Program-made: the position numbers and the translations under genes
Assembly (NCBI GenBank): GCA_016285335.1
Contig: JAEEQO010000084.1
Location: 1-11,046 of the forward strand
Direction: 5' to 3'
Source: Victivallales bacterium
GTDB taxonomy: Bacteria > Verrucomicrobiota > Lentisphaeria > Victivallales > UBA1829
Length of the DNA stretch: 11,046 bases
In this document: positions 1 to 6,680 of the stretch, in pieces
Layout: every line of letters starts with the position of its first letter
How positions within the stretch are numbered: the stretch's first letter is position 1
Notes under the pieces: model-generated
Told to the model about the DNA's origin: nothing
What the model saw: only the letters and a program-made list of their open reading frames with translations
Databases searched by the model: none

Positions 1-1155
1 TTCGTTCCTTTCGACCCAGAGAAGCGCCTCTTCGGGACCGGGCTGAACCGGGTTCGCGAGGGCGGCAGGCTCGATGTTCTTCACGTCCGGGGTGTAGCGG
101 AGCGCGGAGGCCGGGACGGCGAGGACGTCGCGGCGGGCGTCGCGGATGAACTTGACGTTGGCGGTGAGGTAGGGTTTCAGCTTGCCGTCCGGGTTGTCGG
201 TGTTGACCTCGACGATGTAGGTCACGACGTTCGAGGAGAGCGTGGCGTTGAGGCGGATGCGGAAGACCTTGCCGTGGAAGGTGACGCCGGGGAAGGCGTC
301 GCAGGAGAACGTGACGTCCATGCCGGGCGTGATGTTGCCGATGTCGGCTTCGTTCACGGAGACCCAGACCTGCATCTTCGCGAAATCCTTCGCGACGAGG
401 AAGATGCTGGACGCGGCCTGGTTGGACACGACGGTCTGGCCGATGCTGACGCGGCGGTCGATGATGACGCCGTCCATCGGGGCGGTGATGGTGCAGTAGT
501 CGAGGTTGCGTTTGGCGCGGAGCAGGGAGGCTTCGGCGCTGGAGAGGGTGCCCTTGGCGCTGGAAAGGGAAGCCTTCGCCTCTGTGAGCGCGGCCTTCTT
601 CACGGCGATCTCCGCCTGCGCGGTGTTGTAGTCGGACTGATAGCTGTCGTAGTCGCTCTTGGTCATGGTCTTGGACTGGTAGAGCGTCTGGGCGCGGTCC
701 CAGTTCGCCTTGGCGAGGGCGAGACGTGTCTCGCTCTGCTTCAGGCTTGCTTCGGCGCTTTCGATGCCAGCTTCCGCCTGGAGGATGCCGGCCTTGGCGC
801 GTTCATGCGTGGCCTCGGCGTCCTGAAGGTCCGCCTTGTATGGCACGTCGTCGATCTGCGCCAGGACCATGCCGGTCGTGACGCGGGAGCTGAAGTCGAC
901 CGTGTTGCCGTCGGAGTCCTTGCCGAAGCTCATGACCTTGCCGTTGACCTGCGCGCCGACGTTCACGAGTTCCTCGGGTTCGACGGTGCCGGTGGCGGAA
1001 ATGGAGCGGATGACGTCCGTGCGGGTGACCTCCTCGGTGCGGAAGACGACTTTTGCCTTGTCCTTGCCGGAATAGCTCTTCAGGACTTTCAGTCCGAAGT
1101 AAACGACTGCCGCCACGACGGCGAGCAGGACGATCGTTTTCATTGTTTTTTTCAT
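1..1155 (-). CDS. Efflux periplasmic adaptor subunit (MacA/HlyD-type membrane fusion protein), 3' end outside window
   Basis: This is a periplasmic adaptor that should join an inner-membrane pump to the outer-membrane channel encoded just upstream. 385 codons are visible and the frame is open to the window edge. The N-terminus is a short positive stretch followed by one hydrophobic anchor (about residues 7-25), as in MacA. A first barrel-sandwich half with the pattern ATGTVEP (54-60) and GAQVNGKV follows. Then comes a long Ala/Glu/Lys-rich helical hairpin (about 108-215), and a second half with APMDGVI (about 224-230) and RRVSIGQTV. A beta-barrel region follows. The start is ATG at 1155, with a weak AAAGG ten bases upstream; a second in-frame ATG lies four codons later. 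It follows the channel gene by 54 nt, so it is probably co-transcribed. By family logic a MacB-like ABC transporter or an RND pump should lie to the left, unseen. Substrate unknown. Confidence 0.9.
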   Translation of the reverse strand, partial: MKKTMKTIVLLAVVAAVVYFGLKVLKSYSGKDKAKVVFRTEEVTRTDVIRSISATGTVEPEELVNVGAQVNGKVMSFGKDSDGNTVDFSSRVTTGMVLAQIDDVPYKADLQDAEATHERAKAGILQAEAGIESAEASLKQSETRLALAKANWDRAQTLYQSKTMTKSDYDSYQSDYNTAQAEIAVKKAALTEAKASLSSAKGTLSSAEASLLRAKRNLDYCTITAPMDGVIIDRRVSIGQTVVSNQAASSIFLVAKDFAKMQVWVSVNEADIGNITPGMDVTFSCDAFPGVTFHGKVFRIRLNATLSSNVVTYIVEVNTDNPDGKLKPYLTANVKFIRDARRDVLAVPASALRYTPDVKNIEPAALANPVQPGPEEALLWVERNE

Positions 1156-1209
1156 GTAGATGGAACCTTTATGTCAGTTTTGATGTTGTTTCGGCATGGG
1201 GCAGGGGGA

Positions 1210-2763
1210 TCAGTTGCCCTGTTCGTCGGCCGGGACCGCGGCGGGCGCGGAGCCGTCCGTGGTGACGGGCACATTCGACCCGTTCGGAGCAGCGGCGGGA
1301 TTGACGGGCTCGCCGGAGGAGGCGGACGTCTTGGCGCCGGCGGTGTCTTCCGGCTGGTCGCGGTCGCTGAACGCGTAGACGGCGGCGTCAAGTTGCGCCT
1401 TCGCATTGGAGGCGTTGATGACGGCGGAGAGCAGGCTGTGCTGGGCGCTGATGACGGAGTTTTCCGCTTCGTTGAGGCGTGTGACCAGCGCGGTGCCGGC
1501 CTTGTATTCGTTTTCGACGAGGTCGCGGGTGTCGTGCGTGAGCTTGTAGATGTCGCGCGAAATGTGCGCCTTTTCGATGTTGGTCACGTAGTTGTCGTAG
1601 GCGGTGCGGACGTCGGTCACGACGGTGATCCAGGTCTGCGCGAGCTGGTAGTCGGACTCGGCGAGGCTGGCGTAGGACTGGAGCGCGGAGAAGTAGTCGG
1701 AGAACCCGTTGAAGAGGTTCCAGCTCGCATTGACGCCGTAATTGAAGCTCCAGGAGCCGGACCAGCTCGTCGTGGTGCGGTCAAGCCGGGTCTGGTTGCG
1801 GCTGTAGTTGTAGCCGAGGCTGTAGTTGGCATTGACCGAGGGGCCGAACGCGGAGAGGGATTTCCAGAAGGTGTACTTGGCCGTTTCGAGGCGGTCGCGG
1901 TACTGTTTGAGGTCGGGACGGTTCGCGAGGGCCGTGTCGAGGTAGACGGTCACGTCTTCGAGCTCTTCGTCCTTCGGCATGGTGACCTCCTCGAACGCGA
2001 CGGTGTCCGGGATGGTGCCGTCCGTGATGCCGAGCGTTCCGGCGAGGACGTACTTGGCCGACCGGATGTTGTATTCGGTGCGGATCAATTCGAGTTCGCC
2101 GTTTTTGAGGGTGATGCGGAAGTTGAGGACGTCGGAGAGCAGCGCGGTGCCGGCGTCGTACTTGTCCTCGGCTTCCTTCAGCATTTTTTTGCTGTAGTCG
2201 ATCTGCGCCTGGGCGATTTCCCTCTGGGAGATGGCCTGCTGGACGTCGTTGTATGCGTATGCCACGGTGCGGAGCAGCAGGCGGCGCGCGTCCTCCTGGG
2301 CTTCCTTCGCGGCGTCGAGGTTGTATTTCTGGGCGAGGACGTTCATTTCGCGTCCGAGGCAGTCGAAGATGAGCCACGAACCGCTGAAGGACGGGCCGAT
2401 GCTCGTGTTGTACGTCCACGGCTTTTCGCCGGAGCTGGCGGACGTGACCTTGCCGAAGCTCTGGGAGAAGGAGAGCCCGGTGTTCAGCGTGGGCGCGTAT
2501 GAGGAGAAGCTCTGGTAGTAGCGGGCGCGGGCGGAGTCGATGGTGTACTTGATGCGGAGGAAGTCCGGGTTGTTCTGCAGGGCGATCTCCTGCGCCTTTT
2601 CCAGCGAGAGAAGCCCGGCATCCTCGGGGAAGAGGATCTTTTCTTCGTCGGGAATGTCGGTGAACGTGGAGTGCCGGATCGCCATGGGGGGCTTGGTGTA
2701 GCTCTGGCAGCCGCCGAAAACGAGTGCGAGCGGGACGGCGAGAAGGAGAAGTTTCTTATTCAT
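1210..2763 (-). CDS. TolC/OprM-family outer-membrane efflux channel, probable lipoprotein
   Basis: This 517-residue protein should form the trimeric outer-membrane exit duct of the efflux system. The start is ATG at 2763: the frame stays open far upstream, but only this Met precedes a signal sequence (MNKKLLLLAVPLALVFGGC). A lipobox-like end gives Cys19 as the likely acylated residue; Phe at -3 is not ideal. The body has the two-fold repeat of the OEP family: two long Ala/Glu/Lys-rich helical stretches, each followed by a Tyr/Ser/Asn/Trp-rich beta segment (for example around SLGYNYSRN and SWSFNYGVNASWNLFNG). The C-terminal ~50 residues are Pro/Ala/Ser/Gly-rich and look disordered. The start overlaps the end of the TetR gene by 8 nt with no good Shine-Dalgarno close by, so translational coupling is likely. 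The adaptor gene follows 54 nt downstream. Confidence 0.92.
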   Translation of the reverse strand: MNKKLLLLAVPLALVFGGCQSYTKPPMAIRHSTFTDIPDEEKILFPEDAGLLSLEKAQEIALQNNPDFLRIKYTIDSARARYYQSFSSYAPTLNTGLSFSQSFGKVTSASSGEKPWTYNTSIGPSFSGSWLIFDCLGREMNVLAQKYNLDAAKEAQEDARRLLLRTVAYAYNDVQQAISQREIAQAQIDYSKKMLKEAEDKYDAGTALLSDVLNFRITLKNGELELIRTEYNIRSAKYVLAGTLGITDGTIPDTVAFEEVTMPKDEELEDVTVYLDTALANRPDLKQYRDRLETAKYTFWKSLSAFGPSVNANYSLGYNYSRNQTRLDRTTTSWSGSWSFNYGVNASWNLFNGFSDYFSALQSYASLAESDYQLAQTWITVVTDVRTAYDNYVTNIEKAHISRDIYKLTHDTRDLVENEYKAGTALVTRLNEAENSVISAQHSLLSAVINASNAKAQLDAAVYAFSDRDQPEDTAGAKTSASSGEPVNPAAAPNGSNVPVTTDGSAPAAVPADEQGN

Positions 2764-3361
2764 GGTTCGTTTGAATACTCCGGAGGAAAAGTTGAACGGT
2801 TGGACCGGGGTCGATGGAGATTTCCCCGATGTCGTTGATGATACAGATATGGTGGAGTGCGCCGTTGAAGAGGATCCCGGCGGCATTGAGGTCGACGTCG
2901 CGGAATTCGCCCGCGGCGATGCCGTCGCGGATGACGCGTTCGATGGTGGCCTGGCGGCGCATCCCCCCGACGATGGCGGGGTGGGTGGAATCCTTCGCTT
3001 TCGGCGGTGGCACGTTTTCCATGATGGCGCGATGATATTTACGCTTCTGGTTGAACGTGTCGACGATGCAGCGTGCCATTTCGGCGAGCCGGTCGGACGC
3101 GGACCCGCCGCCGGACGCGATCGCATCGAGCTTGTCGCAGAGCTCCGTGATGGACGTTCTCGCGATGGCGTACAGGATGTCGTTCTTGTCCTTGAAATAA
3201 TTATAAAGGACGCCGCGCGAGACCTTGAGGCGTTTCGCAATGTTCTCGGTGGTGAAGGCCTCCCAGCCGCCTTCGCAGAGCAGAGCGATGCCGGTCGCGC
3301 AGACGTCATGCCTGACGGATTCGGTCATCATTTCGCGCATTTTCTGGGTGTATCTGGGCAT
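2756..3361 (-). CDS. TetR/AcrR-family transcriptional regulator
   Basis: This is a 201-residue one-component repressor, probably of its own efflux operon. The N-terminal helix-turn-helix is clear: GWEAFTTENIAKRLKVS then RGVLYNYFKDKNDIL (about residues 33-64), the typical TetR 'F-T-x-x-x-I-A-K-x-x-x-V-S-x-x-x-L-Y-x-Y-F' pattern. The C-terminal ligand domain is less conserved, as usual. The frame is open up to 3478, but the start at 3361 (MPRYTQ) gives a normal family length. The longer form would also place the candidate operator inside the coding region. No Shine-Dalgarno is visible before this ATG, so other Met codons just downstream (3340, 3331, 3328) cannot be excluded. The stop TAA lies inside the first codons of the channel gene (8-nt overlap), which ties the two translationally. 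The position at the head of an efflux operon suggests that it senses a pump substrate. Confidence 0.9.
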   Translation of the reverse strand: MPRYTQKMREMMTESVRHDVCATGIALLCEGGWEAFTTENIAKRLKVSRGVLYNYFKDKNDILYAIARTSITELCDKLDAIASGGGSASDRLAEMARCIVDTFNQKRKYHRAIMENVPPPKAKDSTHPAIVGGMRRQATIERVIRDGIAAGEFRDVDLNAAGILFNGALHHICIINDIGEISIDPGPTVQLFLRSIQTNHE

Positions 3362-3424
3362 GTACGGAAACGATTTGAGGCAAGAATTGTTTGATTTAGA
3401 AAGAATTGACAGCATGATTTTATT

Positions 3425-3439
3425 GTGACACACTGTCAC
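3425..3439. promoter_or_regulatory. Candidate TetR operator (15-bp perfect inverted repeat)
   Basis: GTGACA-CAC-TGTCAC is a perfect 6-bp inverted repeat around a 3-bp centre, the size and symmetry of many TetR-family operators. It lies 64 bp upstream of the TetR start codon, in the AT-rich divergent gap. It would sit just past the proposed transcription start of the efflux operon, where a bound dimer would block initiation or elongation. The palindrome is seen directly; the binding partner is inferred from position. Confidence 0.55.
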
Positions 3440-3450
3440 GAGCGACATAA

Positions 3451-3478
3451 AAGATACACCGTTTTCGCATGAAATCAA
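3451..3478 (-). promoter_or_regulatory. Possible promoter of the TetR-efflux operon
   Basis: On the minus strand TTGATT (3478-3473) and TATCTT (3456-3451) are separated by 16 nt. Each matches the sigma-70 consensus at four of six positions. Transcription would start near 3444, placing the inverted repeat 3425-3439 at about +6 to +20 and giving a leader of roughly 80 nt. The match is modest and other AT-rich choices exist nearby. Confidence 0.3.
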
Positions 3479-3499
3479 GAAGATTTTCGCCTCTTTAAC

Positions 3500-3527
3500 T
3501 TGAATTTGTCAAATAATGCATTACATT
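3500..3527 (+). promoter_or_regulatory. Possible promoter of the MFS transporter gene
   Basis: TTGAAT (3500-3505) and TACATT (3522-3527) lie 16 nt apart, each matching four of six sigma-70 positions, about 43 bp ahead of the ATG. An alternative -35, TTGTCA (3506-3511), matches better, but no -10 box stands at normal spacing from it. The whole stretch is AT-rich in a GC-rich region, so chance matches are easy. Confidence 0.25.
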
Positions 3528-3554
3528 TAATAAAAATTTCATGTTTCAAACCGT

Positions 3555-3560
3555 GAGGAG
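3555..3560 (+). promoter_or_regulatory. Ribosome binding site of the MFS gene
   Basis: GAGGAG stands nine bases before the ATG at 3570. This supports that start over downstream Met codons. Confidence 0.75.
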
Positions 3561-3569
3561 ACCGAACAA

Positions 3570-5471
3570 ATGAGCGAGACACCGCTGCCCGACCTGACAC
3601 AACCGAAAAGCAAATGGAGCGTTGGTACGCTCACGTACACGGCGGCGGGGCTCGCCCTGCTGTTCGTCCTGCTGCTGTGGGGCGATTTCGCGTGGTCCAT
3701 GAAGGACCGCGTGGTGTTCCCGATGACCGTGAAGCTGGCGAAAGACCGCTTCGAGATGGACGACACATGGTACTCCATCCTGATCATCTCGTTCCCGAAC
3801 TTCACGAACATCTTCCTCATGCCGATCGTGAGCTATCTTTCCGACCGGCACCGCGGACGCCTCGGCCGCCGCATCCCGTTCCTGCTCTTCACCACGCCGT
3901 TTATCGTGATCGGCCTGCTGGGCATCGGCATGAACGCGGAGATCGGGAAGCTGATCCAGTCCGTCACGACGTTTGACGCGCGGACCGCCGGGCTGGTCGG
4001 GTTCTGCTTCTTCTGGGTGCTGTTCGACTTCGGCAACACGCTGGCGTCGGCGATCTTCAACGCGCTGGTGAACGACGTGGTGCCGCAGCGCATCATCGGC
4101 CGGTTCTTCAGCCTGTTCCGCATCATCAGCCTGCTGGCGGGCATCCTTTACAACTACTACCTCTTCGAGCACGCGCTCGACTGGTTCAAATGGATCTTCC
4201 TCGCGCTCGGCGCGCTGTATGCCGCCGGACTCTATTCCATGTGTTTCTTCGTGAAGGAAGGCAAGTATCCGCCGCCCGAGGCGATCCCGGAAGGGAAGAG
4301 CCGGGTCCAGCGCGTGTTCGGCGCGTTCTTCGACTACTTCCGCCAGTGCTTCTCCGTGCCGTACTACCGCTGGATCATCGTGGCGCTCCTGCTGGCGTCC
4401 ATCAGCTTCCAGCCGATCAACAACTTCTCCATCCAGTACGCCAAGGCGCTCGCCCTGCCGGACAGCTCCTACGGTCAGCTCCTCGCGATCACGTACTGCT
4501 TCTCCATCGTCCTGAGCTATCCGCTGGGAAGCCTCGCCGACCGGTTCCATCCGGTCCGCACCAGCTTCATTTCCCTGGTGGCGTACGCGGTCCTGATGCT
4601 GATCGGCTGGTTCATGGTCGGCAGCACGTGGGAAACGTCGTTCACGTACCATGTTCCCGGGATCATGGCCGAACCGAAGACGCTCGTGCTGACCGCGTTC
4701 GGCATCGTGTTCATCATTCACGGCGTGGTGTCCGGCTGCTACTTCACGCTGTCGAGCTCGCTGCCGCTGCGTCTCTTCCCCGGCTCGATCTTCGCGCAGT
4801 TCGCCTCGGCGAACGCGATGATCCTGGCGATCGGGACCACGGTCATCGCCCCGGCGTTCGGGTTCTTCCTGGACGTGCAGGAGAGCAATTACCATCTGCT
4901 GTACCTGCTCGGCGCGGCGCTGTCCCTGATCTCCGCGATCGCATTCGTGAAGATCCATCTGTACTACAAGCGGTTCGGCGGCGACGAAGGCTATGTGGCG
5001 CCGGACGTGATGACCGCGGAGAATATCGCGAAGGCGGGCGACAAGTACCGGACGTTCATCATCCACGGCGCGGTGGCGGGGATCATCGCCGGCTGCCTGC
5101 TCGGCTACTGGTTCGAAAGTCCGGTGATCCGCGCGGAATACGGCTGGGGCAAGTTCTACGGGAACTTCCTTGAACTCATGCAGCGTTCGAGTTATGAGAT
5201 CGAGGAGAAATACGAGATCATCGATTTGTCCGGAACACAATCCGCCGACGCGACGGCTGCCGATGCGGCTGAAACCGTGGATGCGACTGTTGCCGACGCG
5301 CCCGAAAACGCCGACGCGGTCGTCGGAGAAGTAATCAAGTCCGAGATTAAAATAAGGAAGGTCGCCGCTCCGGCGATGCCGTGGCTGCTTTCGGTCGTGA
5401 CGTTCGGCCTGATCGGACTGTTCCTCGGGGCGCTGATCCCCAATAAGAAGCGTCCCGTGGCGAAAGCATAA
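3570..5471 (+). CDS. MFS transporter (GPH/SLC45-like), 14 predicted membrane segments
   Basis: This 633-residue inner-membrane carrier is longer than the usual 400-500. The N-terminal half has WGDFAWSMKDR (37-47) and an MFS motif A in the loop after TM2, SDRHRGRLGRR (91-101). A degenerate second motif A, GSLADRFHPVR (320-330), marks the start of the C-terminal half. I count about twelve hydrophobic segments up to residue ~462, plus two more near 495-513 and 603-625. Between these last two lies a polar insertion with a tandem Asp/Ala/Thr repeat (560-584). GPH and SLC45-type carriers usually move sugars or sugar-like solutes with a cation, but nothing here fixes the substrate. The gene is transcribed alone, divergent from the efflux operon and convergent with ksgA. 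It ends just before a strong terminator. Confidence 0.88.
   Translation: MSETPLPDLTQPKSKWSVGTLTYTAAGLALLFVLLLWGDFAWSMKDRVVFPMTVKLAKDRFEMDDTWYSILIISFPNFTNIFLMPIVSYLSDRHRGRLGRRIPFLLFTTPFIVIGLLGIGMNAEIGKLIQSVTTFDARTAGLVGFCFFWVLFDFGNTLASAIFNALVNDVVPQRIIGRFFSLFRIISLLAGILYNYYLFEHALDWFKWIFLALGALYAAGLYSMCFFVKEGKYPPPEAIPEGKSRVQRVFGAFFDYFRQCFSVPYYRWIIVALLLASISFQPINNFSIQYAKALALPDSSYGQLLAITYCFSIVLSYPLGSLADRFHPVRTSFISLVAYAVLMLIGWFMVGSTWETSFTYHVPGIMAEPKTLVLTAFGIVFIIHGVVSGCYFTLSSSLPLRLFPGSIFAQFASANAMILAIGTTVIAPAFGFFLDVQESNYHLLYLLGAALSLISAIAFVKIHLYYKRFGGDEGYVAPDVMTAENIAKAGDKYRTFIIHGAVAGIIAGCLLGYWFESPVIRAEYGWGKFYGNFLELMQRSSYEIEEKYEIIDLSGTQSADATAADAAETVDATVADAPENADAVVGEVIKSEIKIRKVAAPAMPWLLSVVTFGLIGLFLGALIPNKKRPVAKA
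5247..5324 (+). repeat. Imperfect 33-bp tandem repeat inside the MFS gene
   Basis: Two adjacent 33-nt units (5247-5279 and 5280-5312) encode the pattern D-A-T-x-A-D-A-x-E-x-x twice: DATAADAAETV, then DATVADAPENA. They are followed by a partial third unit, DAVV. The copies differ mostly at third codon positions, so the duplication is not recent. It sits in the polar loop between the last two membrane segments and looks like an expandable low-complexity linker. Confidence 0.6.
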
Positions 5472-5488
5472 CGGAATAGCGGGAGGAT

Positions 5489-5525
5489 AAAAAACGCGCA
5501 GCCTGATTCGGGCTGCGCGTTTTTT
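5489..5525. terminator. Bidirectional intrinsic terminator between the MFS gene and ksgA
   Basis: A perfect 10-bp stem, ACGCGCAGCC (5494-5503) with GGCTGCGCGT (5511-5520), has a 7-nt loop. Six A's (5489-5494) lie on one side and six T's (5520-5525) on the other. It therefore gives a GC-rich hairpin with a U run on both strands. It ends the MFS transcript (stop at 5471) and the serC-ksgA transcript; the ksgA TGA (5527-5525) overlaps the T run. Confidence 0.93.
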
Positions 5526-6412
5526 CAGCCGTCGATGCCGTTGTCGGACGGCTGCTCTGCCGTGTCGTCCGGGACCTGTGTCTGCGGCTCCGGCGCGTTC
5601 GCGGCGATGAATTCCGCCATCCTGATGAACTGGTCCGGCGTGACGCGTTCCGCACGGATGTCCGGGTCGACCGATGCGTCCGCCATGGCGGCGGCGATCA
5701 CGTCCGCGCCGAAGACCGCGGCGACCTGCTTGAACATCTTTTTGCGCCGGTGTGCGAACGAGGTGCGCGCGAGGCGGGACAGGATGATTCGGATGTCTTT
5801 CGGAGGGATCTCCGGCTTGCGGACAAGGGCGAACAGCGCGGATTCGACGGACGGCTCCGGGTAGAAGACTTCCGGCGGGACCATGCGGACGATACGGCCC
5901 GTATAGACGGCGGAAATGCGCACGGTCAGCGCGGAGTAGTCGGGCGTGCCGGGACCAGCCAGGAAACGTTCCGCGACTTCCTTCTGGAGCATGAGAAGCA
6001 TGTCGGCGGGAGGCGTTTCGAGGTCGAGGAGCTTCGCGATCACGATGGTGCCCGCGCTGTAGGGCAGGTTGGAGATCACGCGGAAGTCGCCGGGGAACAG
6101 CTCGTCGTATTTGACGCGGCAGGCGTCGGCTTCGATCAGGTGAAGTCCGAGCGGGACGACGGCGGTGCGGAGGTATTCCGCGAGCTTGCGGTCGAACTCG
6201 ATGGCGGTGACGTCCGCGCCGGATGCCACGAGCCCGCGCGTGATCGCGCCGAGTCCGGGTCCGATTTCGAGGATGGTCTGGCCGGGCTTCGGGTCGGCTT
6301 CGTGAAGGATCTTCGCGCGGAACTGGTCGTCCACGAGGAAATTCTGCCCGAGGCGTTTGCTCGGGGCGACGCCGAGGCGTTCGAGAAGCGGTTTGAGTTC
6401 GGCCTTGACCAT
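5525..6412 (-). CDS. rsmA: 16S rRNA (adenine1518-N6/adenine1519-N6) dimethyltransferase
   Basis: KsgA/RsmA uses S-adenosylmethionine to dimethylate two adjacent adenines near the 3' end of 16S rRNA during 30S maturation. This 295-residue protein has the family landmarks in order: KRLGQNFLVD (19-28), the SAM loop EIGPGLGAIT (49-58), IEFD (71-74), EADA (94-97) and the catalytic NLPY (115-118). SFAHRRKKMFKQ follows in the C-terminal helical domain. The last ~22 residues are acidic and Pro/Gln-rich, beyond the normal end of the family. The ATG at 6412 gives the expected N-terminus but has no Shine-Dalgarno. It lies 14 nt after the zinc-ribbon gene, so it is probably translated by coupling within the serC operon. 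It is the last gene before the shared terminator. Confidence 0.97.
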   Translation of the reverse strand: MVKAELKPLLERLGVAPSKRLGQNFLVDDQFRAKILHEADPKPGQTILEIGPGLGAITRGLVASGADVTAIEFDRKLAEYLRTAVVPLGLHLIEADACRVKYDELFPGDFRVISNLPYSAGTIVIAKLLDLETPPADMLLMLQKEVAERFLAGPGTPDYSALTVRISAVYTGRIVRMVPPEVFYPEPSVESALFALVRKPEIPPKDIRIILSRLARTSFAHRRKKMFKQVAAVFGADVIAAAMADASVDPDIRAERVTPDQFIRMAEFIAANAPEPQTQVPDDTAEQPSDNGIDG

Positions 6413-6426
6413 GGATCAGCGGCCGT

Positions 6427-6672
6427 TTAGTGATGGTGGTGTCCGCCGCAGCCGCATCCGCAGCCGCAACCGCCCTGCGCGGCCGCCATGCAGTCGTTCG
6501 ACATCTTGCAGGAGCCGAAGGCGGTTTTCGAGGCGGCGGCGAAGCGGGACAGGAGACGTTTCGCGCCGGAAGCATGGCATTCCGGGCATTCGGGCGCGGG
6601 TTCGGAGGCGGATTTGAGAAGCGCCTCGAACTGGCGGCCGCACTTTTTGCATTCGTATTCGAAAATAGGCAT
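6427..6672 (-). CDS. FmdB-family zinc-ribbon protein
   Basis: This small 81-residue protein starts MPIFEYECKKCGRQFE, the standard opening of FmdB-type zinc ribbons. Two CxxC pairs (Cys8/Cys11 and Cys29/Cys32) should bind one zinc. The family was first described as putative regulators in formamide/amide operons, but its real role is mostly unknown. Here the C-terminus is unusual: after a Met/Ala-rich linker with two more Cys (55 and 61) come alternating Gly/Cys residues and four final histidines, a likely second metal-binding site. It starts 8 nt after corA and has no visible Shine-Dalgarno, so translation probably depends on corA. Being between a Mg/metal channel gene and ksgA does not by itself give a function. 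Confidence 0.88.
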   Translation of the reverse strand: MPIFEYECKKCGRQFEALLKSASEPAPECPECHASGAKRLLSRFAAASKTAFGSCKMSNDCMAAAQGGCGCGCGCGGHHHH

Positions 6673-6680
6673 GGTTCGAA

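Noticed and set aside
274..2502. A 742-codon open frame on the plus strand opposite the adaptor and channel genes
   Set aside because: It is Gly/Val/Asp/Arg-rich with no domain pattern and runs antisense to two well-supported genes. Long antisense frames are expected at this GC content.
3382..3408. Direct repeat AAGAATTG at 3382 and 3401
   Set aside because: Two 8-bp copies in an AT-rich leader are easily chance, and they lie downstream of the probable promoter with no clear role.
3362..3478. N-terminal extension of the TetR protein to 240 residues
   Set aside because: The extra 39 residues do not resemble the family, would include the candidate operator and promoter, and exceed normal TetR length.
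3546..6575. A 1009-codon open frame on the minus strand across the MFS gene and ksgA
   Set aside because: Its product is Arg/His/Glu/Pro-rich without any recognisable domain. It covers the complement of the MFS gene and an off-frame of ksgA and the zinc ribbon, and crosses the bidirectional terminator.
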